A stretch of DNA of 64,000 nucleotides from assembly GCF_011769525.1 (NCBI RefSeq), contig NZ_CP050440.1, positions 2,667,501 through 2,731,500 on the forward strand, in the 5' to 3' direction. Source of the DNA: Tolypothrix sp. PCC 7910. Its GTDB lineage: Bacteria; Cyanobacteriota; Cyanobacteriia; Cyanobacteriales; Nostocaceae. The notes beneath the pieces are model-generated. The model worked only from the letters and a program-made list of their open reading frames with translations, was not told the DNA's origin and made no database searches. Position 1 is the stretch's first letter; each line of letters begins with the position of its first letter. Of the stretch, positions 1-10,800 are shown in pieces. The position numbers were made by a program, and so were the translations under genes.

Positions 1-3000
1 AGACGCAAACCAATAGGAATATTGTATAAAGCACTGTTCGGTTCTAGTTGGTCTAAAAACCACAAACGCTGTTGAGCAAATGACAGTGGTAACTCTGCAT
101 TGTTTGCTCTTGCTAAGATTGGCGGTGCAGAGAGTTCTATTTTTTGTTGCTGTAACTTATCAATTGCTTGGGCTAATTCTGCTAATGTAGCGGTAGCAAA
201 CAACTCACGCAATGGTAGCTCTACTTTAAAAGTGTTGCGAATGCGTGAAACTAATTGCGTTCCTAATAGGGAGTGTCCCCCTAATTCAAAAAAGTTATCA
301 GTAATGCTGACTTGCGCTACTTTGAGGACTTGCGACCAAATTTGTACTAACAGTTCTTCGATTGGGTTGCGTGGCGCAATATAGTTGTCTGTGCTGGCGA
401 TGTAAGAATCTGGTGCAGGTAAAGCACGACGGTTTACTTTACCACTAGGCGTAAGTGGTAGAGAATCCAGAAATACAAAAGCACTAGGTGTCATGTATTC
501 TGGGAGTTTTGCTTTTAAGTATTGTCGTAATTCGCTAATTGTAGGTGTAGAGTTTTGATTTGCGATCGCATAAGCAACTAAACGTTTATCACCAGGTGTA
601 TCTTCACGGGGAATCACGCAACAAGCTTGTATATCACTATGTTGGCTGAGTGCGGCTTCGATTTCACCCAACTCAATACGAAACCCACGTATTTTTACTT
701 GATTATCAATGCGCCCTAAGTATTCTATATTGCCATCTGGTAAATAACGAGCTAAATCACCAGTTTTATATAATTTTGAATGGTTGAAAGGATTCAGAAT
801 AAATCTATCCTGCGTCAACTCTGGACGGTTGAGGTAGCCTCTAGCCAAACAGATACCACCGATGTACAACTCTCCTGGTACACCGACGGGTACAGGCTGT
901 AAATATTTATCTAATATATAAATTTCTGTATTAGCAATTGGCTTACCAATCGGAGGAAGCAACGGCCAAGTTTCTACGGGATTAGTTAGTGTAAAAGTAG
1001 TAACTACATGGCTTTCCGATGGCCCATAATGATTGTGTAAAGTACAATCGCCAAGTTTACTGAACCATTGGGAAATTGCGGGAGTAATCTGCAACTGTTC
1101 CCCAGCCGTAATTACTTCTCGGAGATGACTAGCAAATATTTCACTATCAACAGCTACTTCCGCTAGTTGCTGTAAGGCGACAAAGGGAAGAAACAGTCTT
1201 TCAACAGCTTGTTCTTGGAGAAAACCTAATAAAGCCACAGCATCACGGCGCAATTCCTCTGTAATTAACAATAATGTGCCGCCAGAACACCAAGTAGAAA
1301 AGATTTCTTGAAAGGAGACATCAAAGCTGATGGGCGCAAATTGCAGTGTTTTTGCTCTATGAGAAATTGTAGTGTTTTGCAGTTGCCACAAAATCAGGTT
1401 GCAAAGGGGAAGCTGATTCATTGCTACACCCTTAGGCTTACCTGTAGAACCAGAGGTATAAATTACATAACCTAAGTTACTTGCTTGTACACCGGAGATG
1501 AGATTTTCCTGGCTCAACTGTGAAATTAATTGCCAGTCAGTATCTAAACAAATAAGTTGTGCTTGATGCTGGGGTAGTCTGTTAACAAGTGACTGCTGAG
1601 TCAGCAACACTGAAACTTGAGCATCTTCGAGCATAAAACTCAAGCGTTCAGGCGGGTATTCTGGGTCAAGTGGTAAGTATGCACCACCCGCTTTGAGAAT
1701 TCCCAAAAGTCCTACGACCATTTCTAAAGAACGTTCGACACATAACCCAACTAAAACATCAGGTTTCACGCCCAAAGATTTCAGAGAATGCGCCAGTTGG
1801 TTAGCGCGACAGTTCAATTCATGGTAAGTAAGTTTTTGATTGCCAAACTCTACCGCGACTGCATCAGGTGTACGCTGAACCTGTTCCTCAAATAACTGAT
1901 GGATACACTTATCTTTGGCATAGTCAGTTTGAGTATTGTTCCATTCAAGGAGTAACTTTTGTTTTTCGGGTTCTGTCAGCAGAGGTAATTGGGAAATTTG
2001 CTGCTGTGGGTTAGTAATCACCCCTTCCAGCAAGGTTTGCAAATGACCCGCCATCCGCTCGATAGTGGCTGCATCAAACAAATCAGTGTTGTATTGCCAC
2101 ACAGCCACTAGTCCTTGGCTAGTGTTCTGCATTAATAAAGTTAAATCAAACTTGGCGGTTGTCCGACCTGTAGCTAAGGGACTAACAGTTAAACCAGTTA
2201 ATTCTGCTTGAGATGTGACTCCATTCTGAAGAACAAACATTACCTGAAACAGTGGTGTATAGCTGAGGTCACGCTGTGGCTGCAAAACCTTAACCAACTC
2301 CTCAAAAGGTAAGTCTGGATGAGCATAGGCTTCTAGTGTCTGCTGGCGCACTCGATTCAGTAACTTTTTAAAAGTAGGATTACCTGATAAATCGGTGCGT
2401 AAAACTAAGGTATTGGCAAAATAACCAATTAATCTTTCAATTTCTATGCGATCGCGGTTGGCAATGGGCGTACCCACTACAATATCATCTGAGCCTGTAT
2501 AGCGATAAAGTAAGGTTACAAACGCTGTAAACAGGGTCATGTATAAAGTAGCTCCCTGTTGCCTGCTGAAATTAACTAGAGCTTGGCTCAAATCCTGGGG
2601 AATGTGTACATATTTCAGTGCGCCTTGGAAACTTTGAATCGCAGGTCTGGGTCTGTCTGTGGGTAATTCTAATAAGGTAGGAGCGTTTTTAAGTAGTTGC
2701 TGCCAGTAGTTTAGCTGTTTTTGCATAACCTCTGTTTGCAGCCATTTTCGTTGCCAAACCGCAAAATCAGCGTATTGAATTGGTAACTCAGGTAACTCTG
2801 GAGACGAATTATTACAGATAGCTGAGTAAATGGTTGCTAACTCTCGCATTAACAAGTCCATTGACCAACCATCAATAATGATGTGGTGTATTGTAATTAA
2901 CAATATATTTTCTGTATCCGTGAGTTGCAATACAGAAACTCGGATTAAAGGAGAATTAGCCAGGGCAAAGGGTTTGGTAGTTTCTGCTATCGCTAATTGC

Positions 3001-3506
3001 TGAGTTGCGATCGCTCTTTCACTCGCTGGTAAATTCGTTAAATCTAATACTGGTATACTTAAATTTAATTTGTCAGCAATTACCTGAACTGGCTGATCGT
3101 TGATGATGCGGAAGTTGGTACGTAAAGCTTCGTGGCGAGCGATAATTTGGTTGAGGCTTTGCTCTAGTGCCGTAATATTTAACTGACCGTGAAGTTGTAG
3201 AGCTAGTTGTTCGTTGTAGAAGGGGTTATCTGGTTCTAATTGGTTTAATAACCACAGTCTTTCTTGAGCAAAAGATAGGGGTAAGTTTTGAATGCGATCG
3301 CATTTAATTAAAGGTGAATCTGTGTGAGTGATAATCTCATTTTTCTGATGTAGTAATGAAATAAGTTCTGCTTTATTTTTAGCCAGAAAATCACGAGTTT
3401 CTGCTGTCAAAACTCCCTTGGGAGCATTAACACGCAACTGTTCACCATCAACCCATAATTTTACACCTTGCTTATTTAGGTCTGCTACCAATTGCTCAAT
3501 ATTCAC
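1..3506 (-). CDS. Nonribosomal peptide synthetase, TubC docking-C-A(Pro)-T-C..., 3' end outside window
   Basis: The gene is read leftward and is still open at base 1. I chose the GTG at 3506-3504 because an SD-like GGAGGT lies 9 nt upstream; the nearby ATG is out of frame. The first ~55 residues (starting NIEQLVADLNKQGVKLWVDG) resemble a TubC N-terminal docking domain. Next come a condensation domain with HHIIIDGW, an adenylation domain with YTSGSTGKPKG, a carrier motif LGGHSLL near + strand 310, and the start of a second condensation domain at the edge. Pocket residues read DVQFIAHVV plus the invariant Lys, which matches published proline / methylproline signatures. This module should accept the chain from the PKS upstream (stop at 3655) and add Pro or a Pro analogue. 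The Pro call is inference from the code. Confidence 0.93.
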   Translation of the reverse strand, partial: MNIEQLVADLNKQGVKLWVDGEQLRVNAPKGVLTAETRDFLAKNKAELISLLHQKNEIITHTDSPLIKCDRIQNLPLSFAQERLWLLNQLEPDNPFYNEQLALQLHGQLNITALEQSLNQIIARHEALRTNFRIINDQPVQVIADKLNLSIPVLDLTNLPASERAIATQQLAIAETTKPFALANSPLIRVSVLQLTDTENILLITIHHIIIDGWSMDLLMRELATIYSAICNNSSPELPELPIQYADFAVWQRKWLQTEVMQKQLNYWQQLLKNAPTLLELPTDRPRPAIQSFQGALKYVHIPQDLSQALVNFSRQQGATLYMTLFTAFVTLLYRYTGSDDIVVGTPIANRDRIEIERLIGYFANTLVLRTDLSGNPTFKKLLNRVRQQTLEAYAHPDLPFEELVKVLQPQRDLSYTPLFQVMFVLQNGVTSQAELTGLTVSPLATGRTTAKFDLTLLMQNTSQGLVAVWQYNTDLFDAATIERMAGHLQTLLEGVITNPQQQISQLPLLTEPEKQKLLLEWNNTQTDYAKDKCIHQLFEEQVQRTPDAVAVEFGNQKLTYHELNCRANQLAHSLKSLGVKPDVLVGLCVERSLEMVVGLLGILKAGGAYLPLDPEYPPERLSFMLEDAQVSVLLTQQSLVNRLPQHQAQLICLDTDWQLISQLSQENLISGVQASNLGYVIYTSGSTGKPKGVAMNQLPLCNLILWQLQNTTISHRAKTLQFAPISFDVSFQEIFSTWCSGGTLLLITEELRRDAVALLGFLQEQAVERLFLPFVALQQLAEVAVDSEIFASHLREVITAGEQLQITPAISQWFSKLGDCTLHNHYGPSESHVVTTFTLTNPVETWPLLPPIGKPIANTEIYILDKYLQPVPVGVPGELYIGGICLARGYLNRPELTQDRFILNPFNHSKLYKTGDLARYLPDGNIEYLGRIDNQVKIRGFRIELGEIEAALSQHSDIQACCVIPREDTPGDKRLVAYAIANQNSTPTISELRQYLKAKLPEYMTPSAFVFLDSLPLTPSGKVNRRALPAPDSYIASTDNYIAPRNPIEELLVQIWSQVLKVAQVSITDNFFELGGHSLLGTQLVSRIRNTFKVELPLRELFATATLAELAQAIDKLQQQKIELSAPPILARANNAELPLSFAQQRLWFLDQLEPNSALYNIPIGLR

Positions 3507-3607
3507 AGAAACATTACCTCCAACTCTTCACCTAATTTCTGACTTACAAAGTCATTCAGTAATAAAATTAATTCTTAATAATTTTAAGAAAATAAATCAT
3601 TCATCTT

Positions 3608-3634
3608 GTGGGGTGGGCATCTTGCCCGCCCCAA
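3608..3634. repeat. GC-rich dispersed hairpin between PKS and NRPS
   Basis: GGGGTGGGCA at 3610-3619 faces TGCCCGCCCC at 3623-3632 across a 3-nt loop, with one wobble pair. Hairpins of this composition are dispersed in many Nostocales genomes. It sits inside the 148-nt gap between the PKS stop and the NRPS start, so it may stabilise or attenuate the operon mRNA. There is no U-tract on the minus-strand side, so I do not call it a terminator. Confidence 0.6.
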
Positions 3635-3654
3635 TTTTTAGGCAATTTCAACCT

Positions 3655-6600
3655 TTAAATTGCAATCTCTTCTCTCTCAATTGCACTCGAATTGTTATCT
3701 AAGTTTATTTGCTCCTCCAGCCTCAATGCTATTTCAGCTATTGTGGGAGACTCAAATAAATTTGCCACAGATAATTGAATATCAAAAGCATTCCGCAATC
3801 GAGACATCGCTTGAACTGCTATTAATGAATCTCCTCCTAATTCAAAGAAGTTATCATGAATTCCTACCTGTTTCAGCCCTAATAACTCTTGCCAGATTTC
3901 CGCAATTTTATCTTCAATATCATTCCTGGGAGCTATATATGAGTTAGATAAATCAGGTCTTGAATGAAATGTAGATAAGCTAGCTTGCGGCTGTAATAAA
4001 CTCTGTGATTTTTGCTCAGTATCTTTTCGCTCAAAGTTGTTACTAAATGCTGTTTGCACAGAAGCTTGAGCCATAATAATTTGATGTTCAAAAGCTTCAC
4101 TTTGAGGAAAAGCAGCAACTTCAACAAAACCTTGAGCTTGTAATGCTTCAAACCATTGTTTTTCAGTAATAAAAGGCTGACCAGGGCTGCGTCTTTTATC
4201 ATTTAAAGGTTTTAGCAATAAACCCCAACTCATATCAAAATCGATTTTCGGCTGAGTTACTTCCCAGAGTAAAAGAAAGCCACCAGGAGCTAATAAAGAG
4301 CGTACATGATGAAGAGTTTTATCGATGTTTTGAGTTGCGTGTAAAACATTAGAAGCTATGATTACATCAAAGCTATATTTCTCAAAACCTTGCTCAGTAG
4401 GCGACTTATCTATGTCTAGTAATTGGTAGTCAATAAATGGATAGTCTTGAAACTTCTGTTGCGCTTGAGTTAAGAAACCGCTACCAATATCTGTAAAAGT
4501 ATAACTGGTTTGTTGCGCGGGTATAACAGGTAATATCGCTTGGGTAGACATACCAGTTCCCCCGCCGATTTCCAAAACTCTTAGGTGAACTGATGGCGGT
4601 AATAACTTAACCATCTGTGCCAAACTAGAACGCAAAATAGAGTTGTAATAAGCAACCAAAGGTGATTCTAAATGCGAACCGTTTTGCTTATCTTGGTAAA
4701 CCAATTCATCGAAAAACTCTAAGGGTTCTTGTTTCCCAACAACAACAGCAGCTAAATTTTCACCACAGCGTTGTACTAAATCTAAATCTATAGGAGTTGT
4801 AGCAGCAAATTTTTCTCTAACTTCTGCTAAATATTCATCAATAAAATCTGGTGAACATGGTGCAAAATTAGTAAATAAACCTTGCTGTTGCTGTAGTTGT
4901 CCTTGCTCTACTAATATTTGTAACCATCTAGAAAATAATTGTTGATAGCGGGGTATAATCTGACACTTTGCTATCAACTCTTCTCCAGAATACTTTTCAC
5001 TGCTATTACTAAAAGCCCCTAATTGCTGGAAAGCTATATTAATATAGGCTGTACATAAACTATCTAAGCACTGTTTATTTTCCTGATATATCACCTCATT
5101 GAGTTTTACATCTTTAGCATTGGCTTGTTTTTCACATGCTTTGATCAGCGATGTCCACAATTTTGCTGTTGGAGGTGCAATTTGCAATTGTCCCCAAGCC
5201 GTTTTTTGTGGTGGTTCAATCCAATAACGTTGACGTTCAAAGGGATAAGTTGGTAAGGGAATTCGATAATATTCATCTTGACTATAAAATCCCAACCAAT
5301 CTATCTTGACCCCAGCCAGCCAGAGTTGACCTAATGTAGTAAATAACACAGCTACATCAGATTGCTGATCTTGGGGATGGCGTACCGAATTTAAAATTGT
5401 ATGTGTTGCGGCTTTATCTGGATGTCTTTTAGCTAATGTCGTGAGTGTATGTCCTGGCCCTACTTCTAATAAAACTTGCTCCGGTGTTGCTAACAATTTC
5501 TCGATACCTTGAGCAAACAGCACTGTAGAACGCAGATGTTGTGCGTAGTAGTCAGGATTTGTGGCTTGACTAACTGTAATCCAAGTACCTGTGAGGTTGG
5601 AAATATAAGGAAGTTTTGGGGGATTTAAAGTAACTTTTTTGACTCGCTCTGCAAATGCCTCTAATATTGGTTCCATCATCTGAGAATGGAAAGCATGGGA
5701 AGTATGCAGACGGCGACATTCAATACTTTGAGCAGCTAGCTGATTTTGTAGAGCTTCGATTGCTGCTATAGAACCGGAAACTACACAATGTGAAGGTTGA
5801 TTAATCGCAGCCACAGAAAGCTCTGAGCCTAATAAGGATTTTACCTTTTCTACGGGCAAGGGAACAGAAAGCATTGCGCCAGTGGGAAGCTGCTGCATCA
5901 TCTGTCCGCGTGCTGCTACTAAAGATAAAGCATCTTCTAAGGAAAAAACTCCGGCGAGGGTTGCGGCTACATATTCGCCAATACTATGACCGATCGCAGC
6001 TTGTGGATTCACTCCCCAAGACTGCCATAATTTAGCTAGGGCATATTCAATAACAAAAATAGCAGGTTGCGCGATCGCAGTTTCTTGAAGTTGTTGTGAT
6101 GCTTCAGTAATTTTGTCATCGCTAGGGTAAAGGATATGGCGTAAATCTAACCCTAGTAGGGGTTTGAGAATTTCTGAGCAATAATCAACTTGTTCTTTGA
6201 ATACTATCTCTGTTTGATAAATTTCCCGCGCCATATTGACGTACTGAGAACCTTGACCGGGAAACATAAAGACCACAGACCGTTCTGTAATCTCTGTATA
6301 GTTAGTAACAACTTGTTTTGTCTCTAAGTTGCTCAGAGATTGAACAGCATCTTCTAAATTTTGGCAAATTAACATCCGCCGATGATTAAAACCCCGACGA
6401 CCACTATTGAGGGTATAAGCGACATCACCTAAATTTAGTTCTGGATGCTCTTTTAAATGCGTAATTAAATTATTTGTCGCCTTCTCCAGTGCATTTGCAG
6501 CCTTAGTCGACAGACACAAAAGTTGATAACTTCTCCTCTGCCCCTCTGCCCCTCTGCTCCCCTGCCCAAAAACAGGAGTTTCTTCCAAAATGACATGAGC

Positions 6601-7896
6601 ATTAGTCCCCCCCATACCAAAGGAACTAACCCCAGCACGGCGAGGAGTGTTATCTGTTTTCCATTCAGTTAGGGTTGTATTGACATAAAAAGGACTGTTA
6701 GCAAAATCAATTTTGGGATTAGGTGTCTCGAAGTGCAAGCTTGGAGGGAGCATTTTATGTTGCAGTGCTAACACCGTTTTAATTAAACCTGTCACACCTG
6801 CGGCTGTATCTAAATGTCCCAAGTTGGTTTTTACAGAACCAATAGCGCAGAAGCCTTTTTTATCGGTATTTTGCCGAAAAGCTTGAGTTAAAGCGGCAAT
6901 TTCGATGGGGTCTCCTAAAGGCGTAGCTGTACCATGCGCTTCGATGTAGGAAATTGTTTCGGCTTCTACACCAGCTACAGCTTGCGCTTCACCAATAACT
7001 GCGGCTTGACCGCTAACACTAGGCGCAGTGTAACCTACCTTCATTGCACCATCGTTATTGATAGCCGAGCCTTTAATGATGGCATGAATTTGGTCACGAT
7101 CTGCGATCGCATCCTGTAATCTTTTCAATACCACAATCGCCGCACCGCTACCGCCAATAGTGCCTTGTGCTTTAGCATCAAACGCACGGCAATGTCCATC
7201 AGGAGAAAGTATCATTTCCTCTTGATATAAATAGCCTTTGTTTTGAGGAATGCTGAGAGAAACTCCCCCAGCTAAAGCCATGTCACATTCACCATTTAAA
7301 AGGCTTTGACAAGCTAAGTGAACAGCAACTAAAGAAGTAGAACAAGCTGTTTGTACATTTATTGCTGGGCCAGTTAAGTTAAGCTTATAAGCAACTCTTG
7401 TGGGTAAAAAATCTTTATCGTTGGCAATTCCTAATTGTAGAGGGTCAAAGGTTTCTGATAATTGATGATGAGGATAAAGGTTATTCAGTAAATACCGATT
7501 CATCCCTACACCACCATAAACCCCAATTAAACCGTTGTATGTTTGTGGGTCATAGCCAGCTTTTTCTATAGCTTCCCAAGCTAATTCTAAAAATAGGCGT
7601 TGTTGTGGATCAATTAACTCGGCTTCTTTCGCACTATACCCAAAGAAATTAGCATCAAATAATTCAATATTTTCTAGAGCCGCACTAGCTTTTACATAAT
7701 GAGATTTATTTACTAAATCTGGGGAAACACCAGCATTAATTAATTCCTCATCTGTCAACTGAGAGATAGACTCTACGCCATCACGAAGATTCTGCCAAAA
7801 TTGGGCAATATCTTGTGCTCCTGGAAATCTCCCAGCAATAGAGATAATTGCAATTTCCGAATTATTAAATTCATTATTATTTAAATTTAAGCTCAT
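3655..7896 (-). CDS. Type I polyketide synthase module KS-AT-cMT-ACP
   Basis: A 1413-residue single-module PKS that extends the peptide by one C2 unit. KS: TACSTS with catalytic Cys at about residue 185, EAHGTATPLGDP near 320 and NLGHLD near 355. AT: GQGSQY near 540, GHSIGEYVAA near 630 and HAFH near 730; HAFH is the malonyl-CoA type of this motif. A methyltransferase domain follows at about 1080-1270 (VLEIGGGTG), then an ACP with LGGDSLIAVQ near 1365. I see no KR, DH, ER or TE, so the product should be an alpha-methyl beta-keto thioester. The ATG lies 2 nt after the upstream NRPS stop, so the two are co-translated. The acidic tail (SSAIEREEIAI) fits a partner for the TubC-type docking domain of the next protein. 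An in-frame CCCCTCTG-type repeat lies in the KS-AT linker. Confidence 0.96.
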   Translation of the reverse strand: MSLNLNNNEFNNSEIAIISIAGRFPGAQDIAQFWQNLRDGVESISQLTDEELINAGVSPDLVNKSHYVKASAALENIELFDANFFGYSAKEAELIDPQQRLFLELAWEAIEKAGYDPQTYNGLIGVYGGVGMNRYLLNNLYPHHQLSETFDPLQLGIANDKDFLPTRVAYKLNLTGPAINVQTACSTSLVAVHLACQSLLNGECDMALAGGVSLSIPQNKGYLYQEEMILSPDGHCRAFDAKAQGTIGGSGAAIVVLKRLQDAIADRDQIHAIIKGSAINNDGAMKVGYTAPSVSGQAAVIGEAQAVAGVEAETISYIEAHGTATPLGDPIEIAALTQAFRQNTDKKGFCAIGSVKTNLGHLDTAAGVTGLIKTVLALQHKMLPPSLHFETPNPKIDFANSPFYVNTTLTEWKTDNTPRRAGVSSFGMGGTNAHVILEETPVFGQGSRGAEGQRRSYQLLCLSTKAANALEKATNNLITHLKEHPELNLGDVAYTLNSGRRGFNHRRMLICQNLEDAVQSLSNLETKQVVTNYTEITERSVVFMFPGQGSQYVNMAREIYQTEIVFKEQVDYCSEILKPLLGLDLRHILYPSDDKITEASQQLQETAIAQPAIFVIEYALAKLWQSWGVNPQAAIGHSIGEYVAATLAGVFSLEDALSLVAARGQMMQQLPTGAMLSVPLPVEKVKSLLGSELSVAAINQPSHCVVSGSIAAIEALQNQLAAQSIECRRLHTSHAFHSQMMEPILEAFAERVKKVTLNPPKLPYISNLTGTWITVSQATNPDYYAQHLRSTVLFAQGIEKLLATPEQVLLEVGPGHTLTTLAKRHPDKAATHTILNSVRHPQDQQSDVAVLFTTLGQLWLAGVKIDWLGFYSQDEYYRIPLPTYPFERQRYWIEPPQKTAWGQLQIAPPTAKLWTSLIKACEKQANAKDVKLNEVIYQENKQCLDSLCTAYINIAFQQLGAFSNSSEKYSGEELIAKCQIIPRYQQLFSRWLQILVEQGQLQQQQGLFTNFAPCSPDFIDEYLAEVREKFAATTPIDLDLVQRCGENLAAVVVGKQEPLEFFDELVYQDKQNGSHLESPLVAYYNSILRSSLAQMVKLLPPSVHLRVLEIGGGTGMSTQAILPVIPAQQTSYTFTDIGSGFLTQAQQKFQDYPFIDYQLLDIDKSPTEQGFEKYSFDVIIASNVLHATQNIDKTLHHVRSLLAPGGFLLLWEVTQPKIDFDMSWGLLLKPLNDKRRSPGQPFITEKQWFEALQAQGFVEVAAFPQSEAFEHQIIMAQASVQTAFSNNFERKDTEQKSQSLLQPQASLSTFHSRPDLSNSYIAPRNDIEDKIAEIWQELLGLKQVGIHDNFFELGGDSLIAVQAMSRLRNAFDIQLSVANLFESPTIAEIALRLEEQINLDNNSSAIEREEIAI
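6533..6567. repeat. In-frame short tandem repeat in the KS-AT linker of the PKS
   Basis: CCTCTGCC-type units repeat about four times on the plus strand. They are translated as GQGSRGAEGQRRSYQ, between the end of the KS domain and the start of the KS-AT linker. The low-complexity stretch keeps the frame and interrupts no catalytic motif. Confidence 0.65.
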
Positions 7897-7898
7897 TT

Positions 7899-10800
7899 TT
7901 ACCTTTTTCTTTGCGAGCGATATTGTTGTCTTGACTGTAATCTTTGATTTTTTAAGGATTTTAATTCGCTATAAGCTTGTGTGCGGTTATGATTCTGCTT
8001 GGTTGTCTCTTCTTGGTTAATTTTATTATTTAAATATTGACTGAAACTATGGATAGTTGGGTAATTAAACATATCAACTATTGATAGTTCTATTCCAAAT
8101 TTTTCTTGCAACTGCTGATTAATGCTTACCAGTAATAAAGAATGACCCCCTAACTCAAAGAAATTATTGTAAATTCCTACCTTTTCTATTGCTAAAGCTT
8201 GTTGCCAAATGCCAGCAATGATATTTTCTATCTCTGTATTTGGCATGACATAATTTGATAATTCTTGATGTAAATCTGGGTTTGGTAAAGCGCGACGGTC
8301 TACTTTACCGTTAGGTGTCAAAGGTAAAGATTCAAGAATCACAAAAGCACTTGGTAACATATACCCAGGCAATTTATCAGCTAAAAATTGCCGCAATTCG
8401 CCTGTGGTGATTGTCACGTTCTTTTGTGTTCCTACATAGGCGACTAAACGCTTATTTCCCCCAGTTTCTTCACGAGGAATAACACAACATATCTGTACAT
8501 CATTATGTTGGCTGAGTGCTGCTTCAATTTCTCCCAATTCGATGCGGAAGCCACGAATTTTTACTTGATGGTCGATGCGTCCTAAATAGTCAATTGTGCC
8601 ATCTGGTAAATAACGCCCTAAATCCCCAGTTTTATATAATCTACTCCCTTCTGCCTTCTCAAATGGATTAGGAATAAATTTTTCTTGTGTCAAATCTGGA
8701 CGGTTGAGGTAGCCTCGCGCTAAACTTACACCGCCAATGTGTAATTCTCCTGGTACACCCACAGGTACGGGTTGTAAATACTCGTCTAAAATGTGGATTT
8801 GCGTATTTGCGATCGCTTTTCCAATAGTAATCTTCTCATCTTCAGTGCATTTTGCGATCGTTGCACAAACAGTTGCTTCCGTTGGGCCGTAGGCGTTAAA
8901 GAAGTTTCTACCAACAGACCATTGCTTGATTAGTTCTGGCGAACAAGCTTCTCCAGCGACAATGATTGTTTGCAGTGCTGGCAATTCGTCACTCGGCATA
9001 ACTGCTAATGCCGATGGTGGTAGAGTGACATGGGTAATGCTGTGTTTGCGTAATTGCTCAACTAATGGCTTTCCAGGGAGTAGAGAATCTTTTGTTCCTA
9101 AATACAGCATTCCACCTGAACCCAAAGCCATGATGATTTCCCAAATCGAAGCATCAAAACTAAAGGAAGCAAATTGAAGAATACGACTATCAGAATTTAC
9201 GCCAAAAGTTTGTATCTGAGCTTGAGCTAGGTTGCATAATCCCTTATGCTCAACCATCACACCTTTCGGTCTACCTGTTGAGCCGGAAGTGTAAATTAAA
9301 TTAGCTAAATTAAAGGCTCTAACTTCACTATTTAGGTTATCTTGATTGTTTTGGGCAATTTGTTCCCATACTTCATCCAAACAGACAAGATTTGCTTGAT
9401 ATTCGGGGAGCCTCTCAATAAGTCGCTGTTGAGTCAGCAGTACTGAAACTTGAGCATCTTCTAACATAAAGCGCAAACGCTCAGTTGGATATTCTGGGTC
9501 AAGTGGTAGGTATGCTCCTCCTGCTTTGAGAACCCCCAAAAGTCCCACTACCATTTCTAAAGAGCGTTCCACACAAATACCCACTAAAGTATCTGGTTTT
9601 ACACCCAAAGATTGCAAATAATCAGCTAATTGGTTAGCGCGAATATTTAACTGTTGATAAGTCAGTTTTTGTTCTGCAAATACTACTGCTACTGCATTGG
9701 GAGTCTGATTAACTCTTTCCTCAAACAACTGATGAATACATTTATATTGAGGATAATTTGCTTGTGTATCGTTCCATTCAATTAATAATTGATGTTGCTC
9801 ATGTTGTGTCAATAAAGGTAATTGTGCAATTTTCTGTTCTGGATTCGCAACAATACCTTCTAGCAAAGTCACAAAATGACCAGTCATACGCTCAATGGTG
9901 GACGCATCAAACAAATCAGTATTGTATTCCCACACACCCACTAAGCCTTGAGTCGTGTTTTCCATCGATAAGGCTAAATCAACCTTGGCCGTTTTAGTTT
10001 CTACTGGTAATGCACTAACAGTTAACCCAGCAAGCTCTAATTCTTGTACAGGTGCATTTTGTAGCATAAACACTACCTGGAACAGTGGTGTATGCCCCAA
10101 ATCCCTTTCCGGCTGCAATGCTTCCACGAGCATTTCAAACGGTAAATTCTGATGAGTGTATGCATCCATTGCTGTTTCTCGCACGCGAGTCAGCAATTCG
10201 CTAAAGCTGGGATTACCTGCTAAATTACTCCGCATAACTAATGTATTGACAAAAAAGCCAATTAACCCTTCTATCTCAGAGCGATCGCGATTTGCAATTG
10301 GTGTACCCACTAAAATATCTGACTGTCCTGTATAGCGGTAAAGCAAGGTATCATAAGCCGCCAACAGCGTCATAAACAGAGTACAGCCATGCTCTTGACT
10401 TAGTTTGACTAATTTATCAGTTAATTCAACTGACAAAGTAAACTCAAGATGTGCGCCAACAAATGTTTGTACAGCAGGTCTTGGTCTATCTGTAGGTAAC
10501 GCTAATAAAGCAGGTGCATTTGCTAATTGCTGTTCCCAATAAGAGAGTTGACTTTGCAACACATCACCTTGCAACCAATTTCTCTGCCAAATTGCAAAAT
10601 CTGCGTACTGAATTGTTAGTGGTACTAATGGTGATGGTTGTCCTTGAGAATAAGCGTTGTAAAGTTGTGCTAGTTCAGAGATAAACACGCTCATTGACCA
10701 ACCATCAGAGACAATGTGGTGCATACAGACTAACAAAATGTGTTCTGTCTCATTCAACGCCAGCAACGTTACTCTAATTAACGCTTCAGTAGCTAAATCG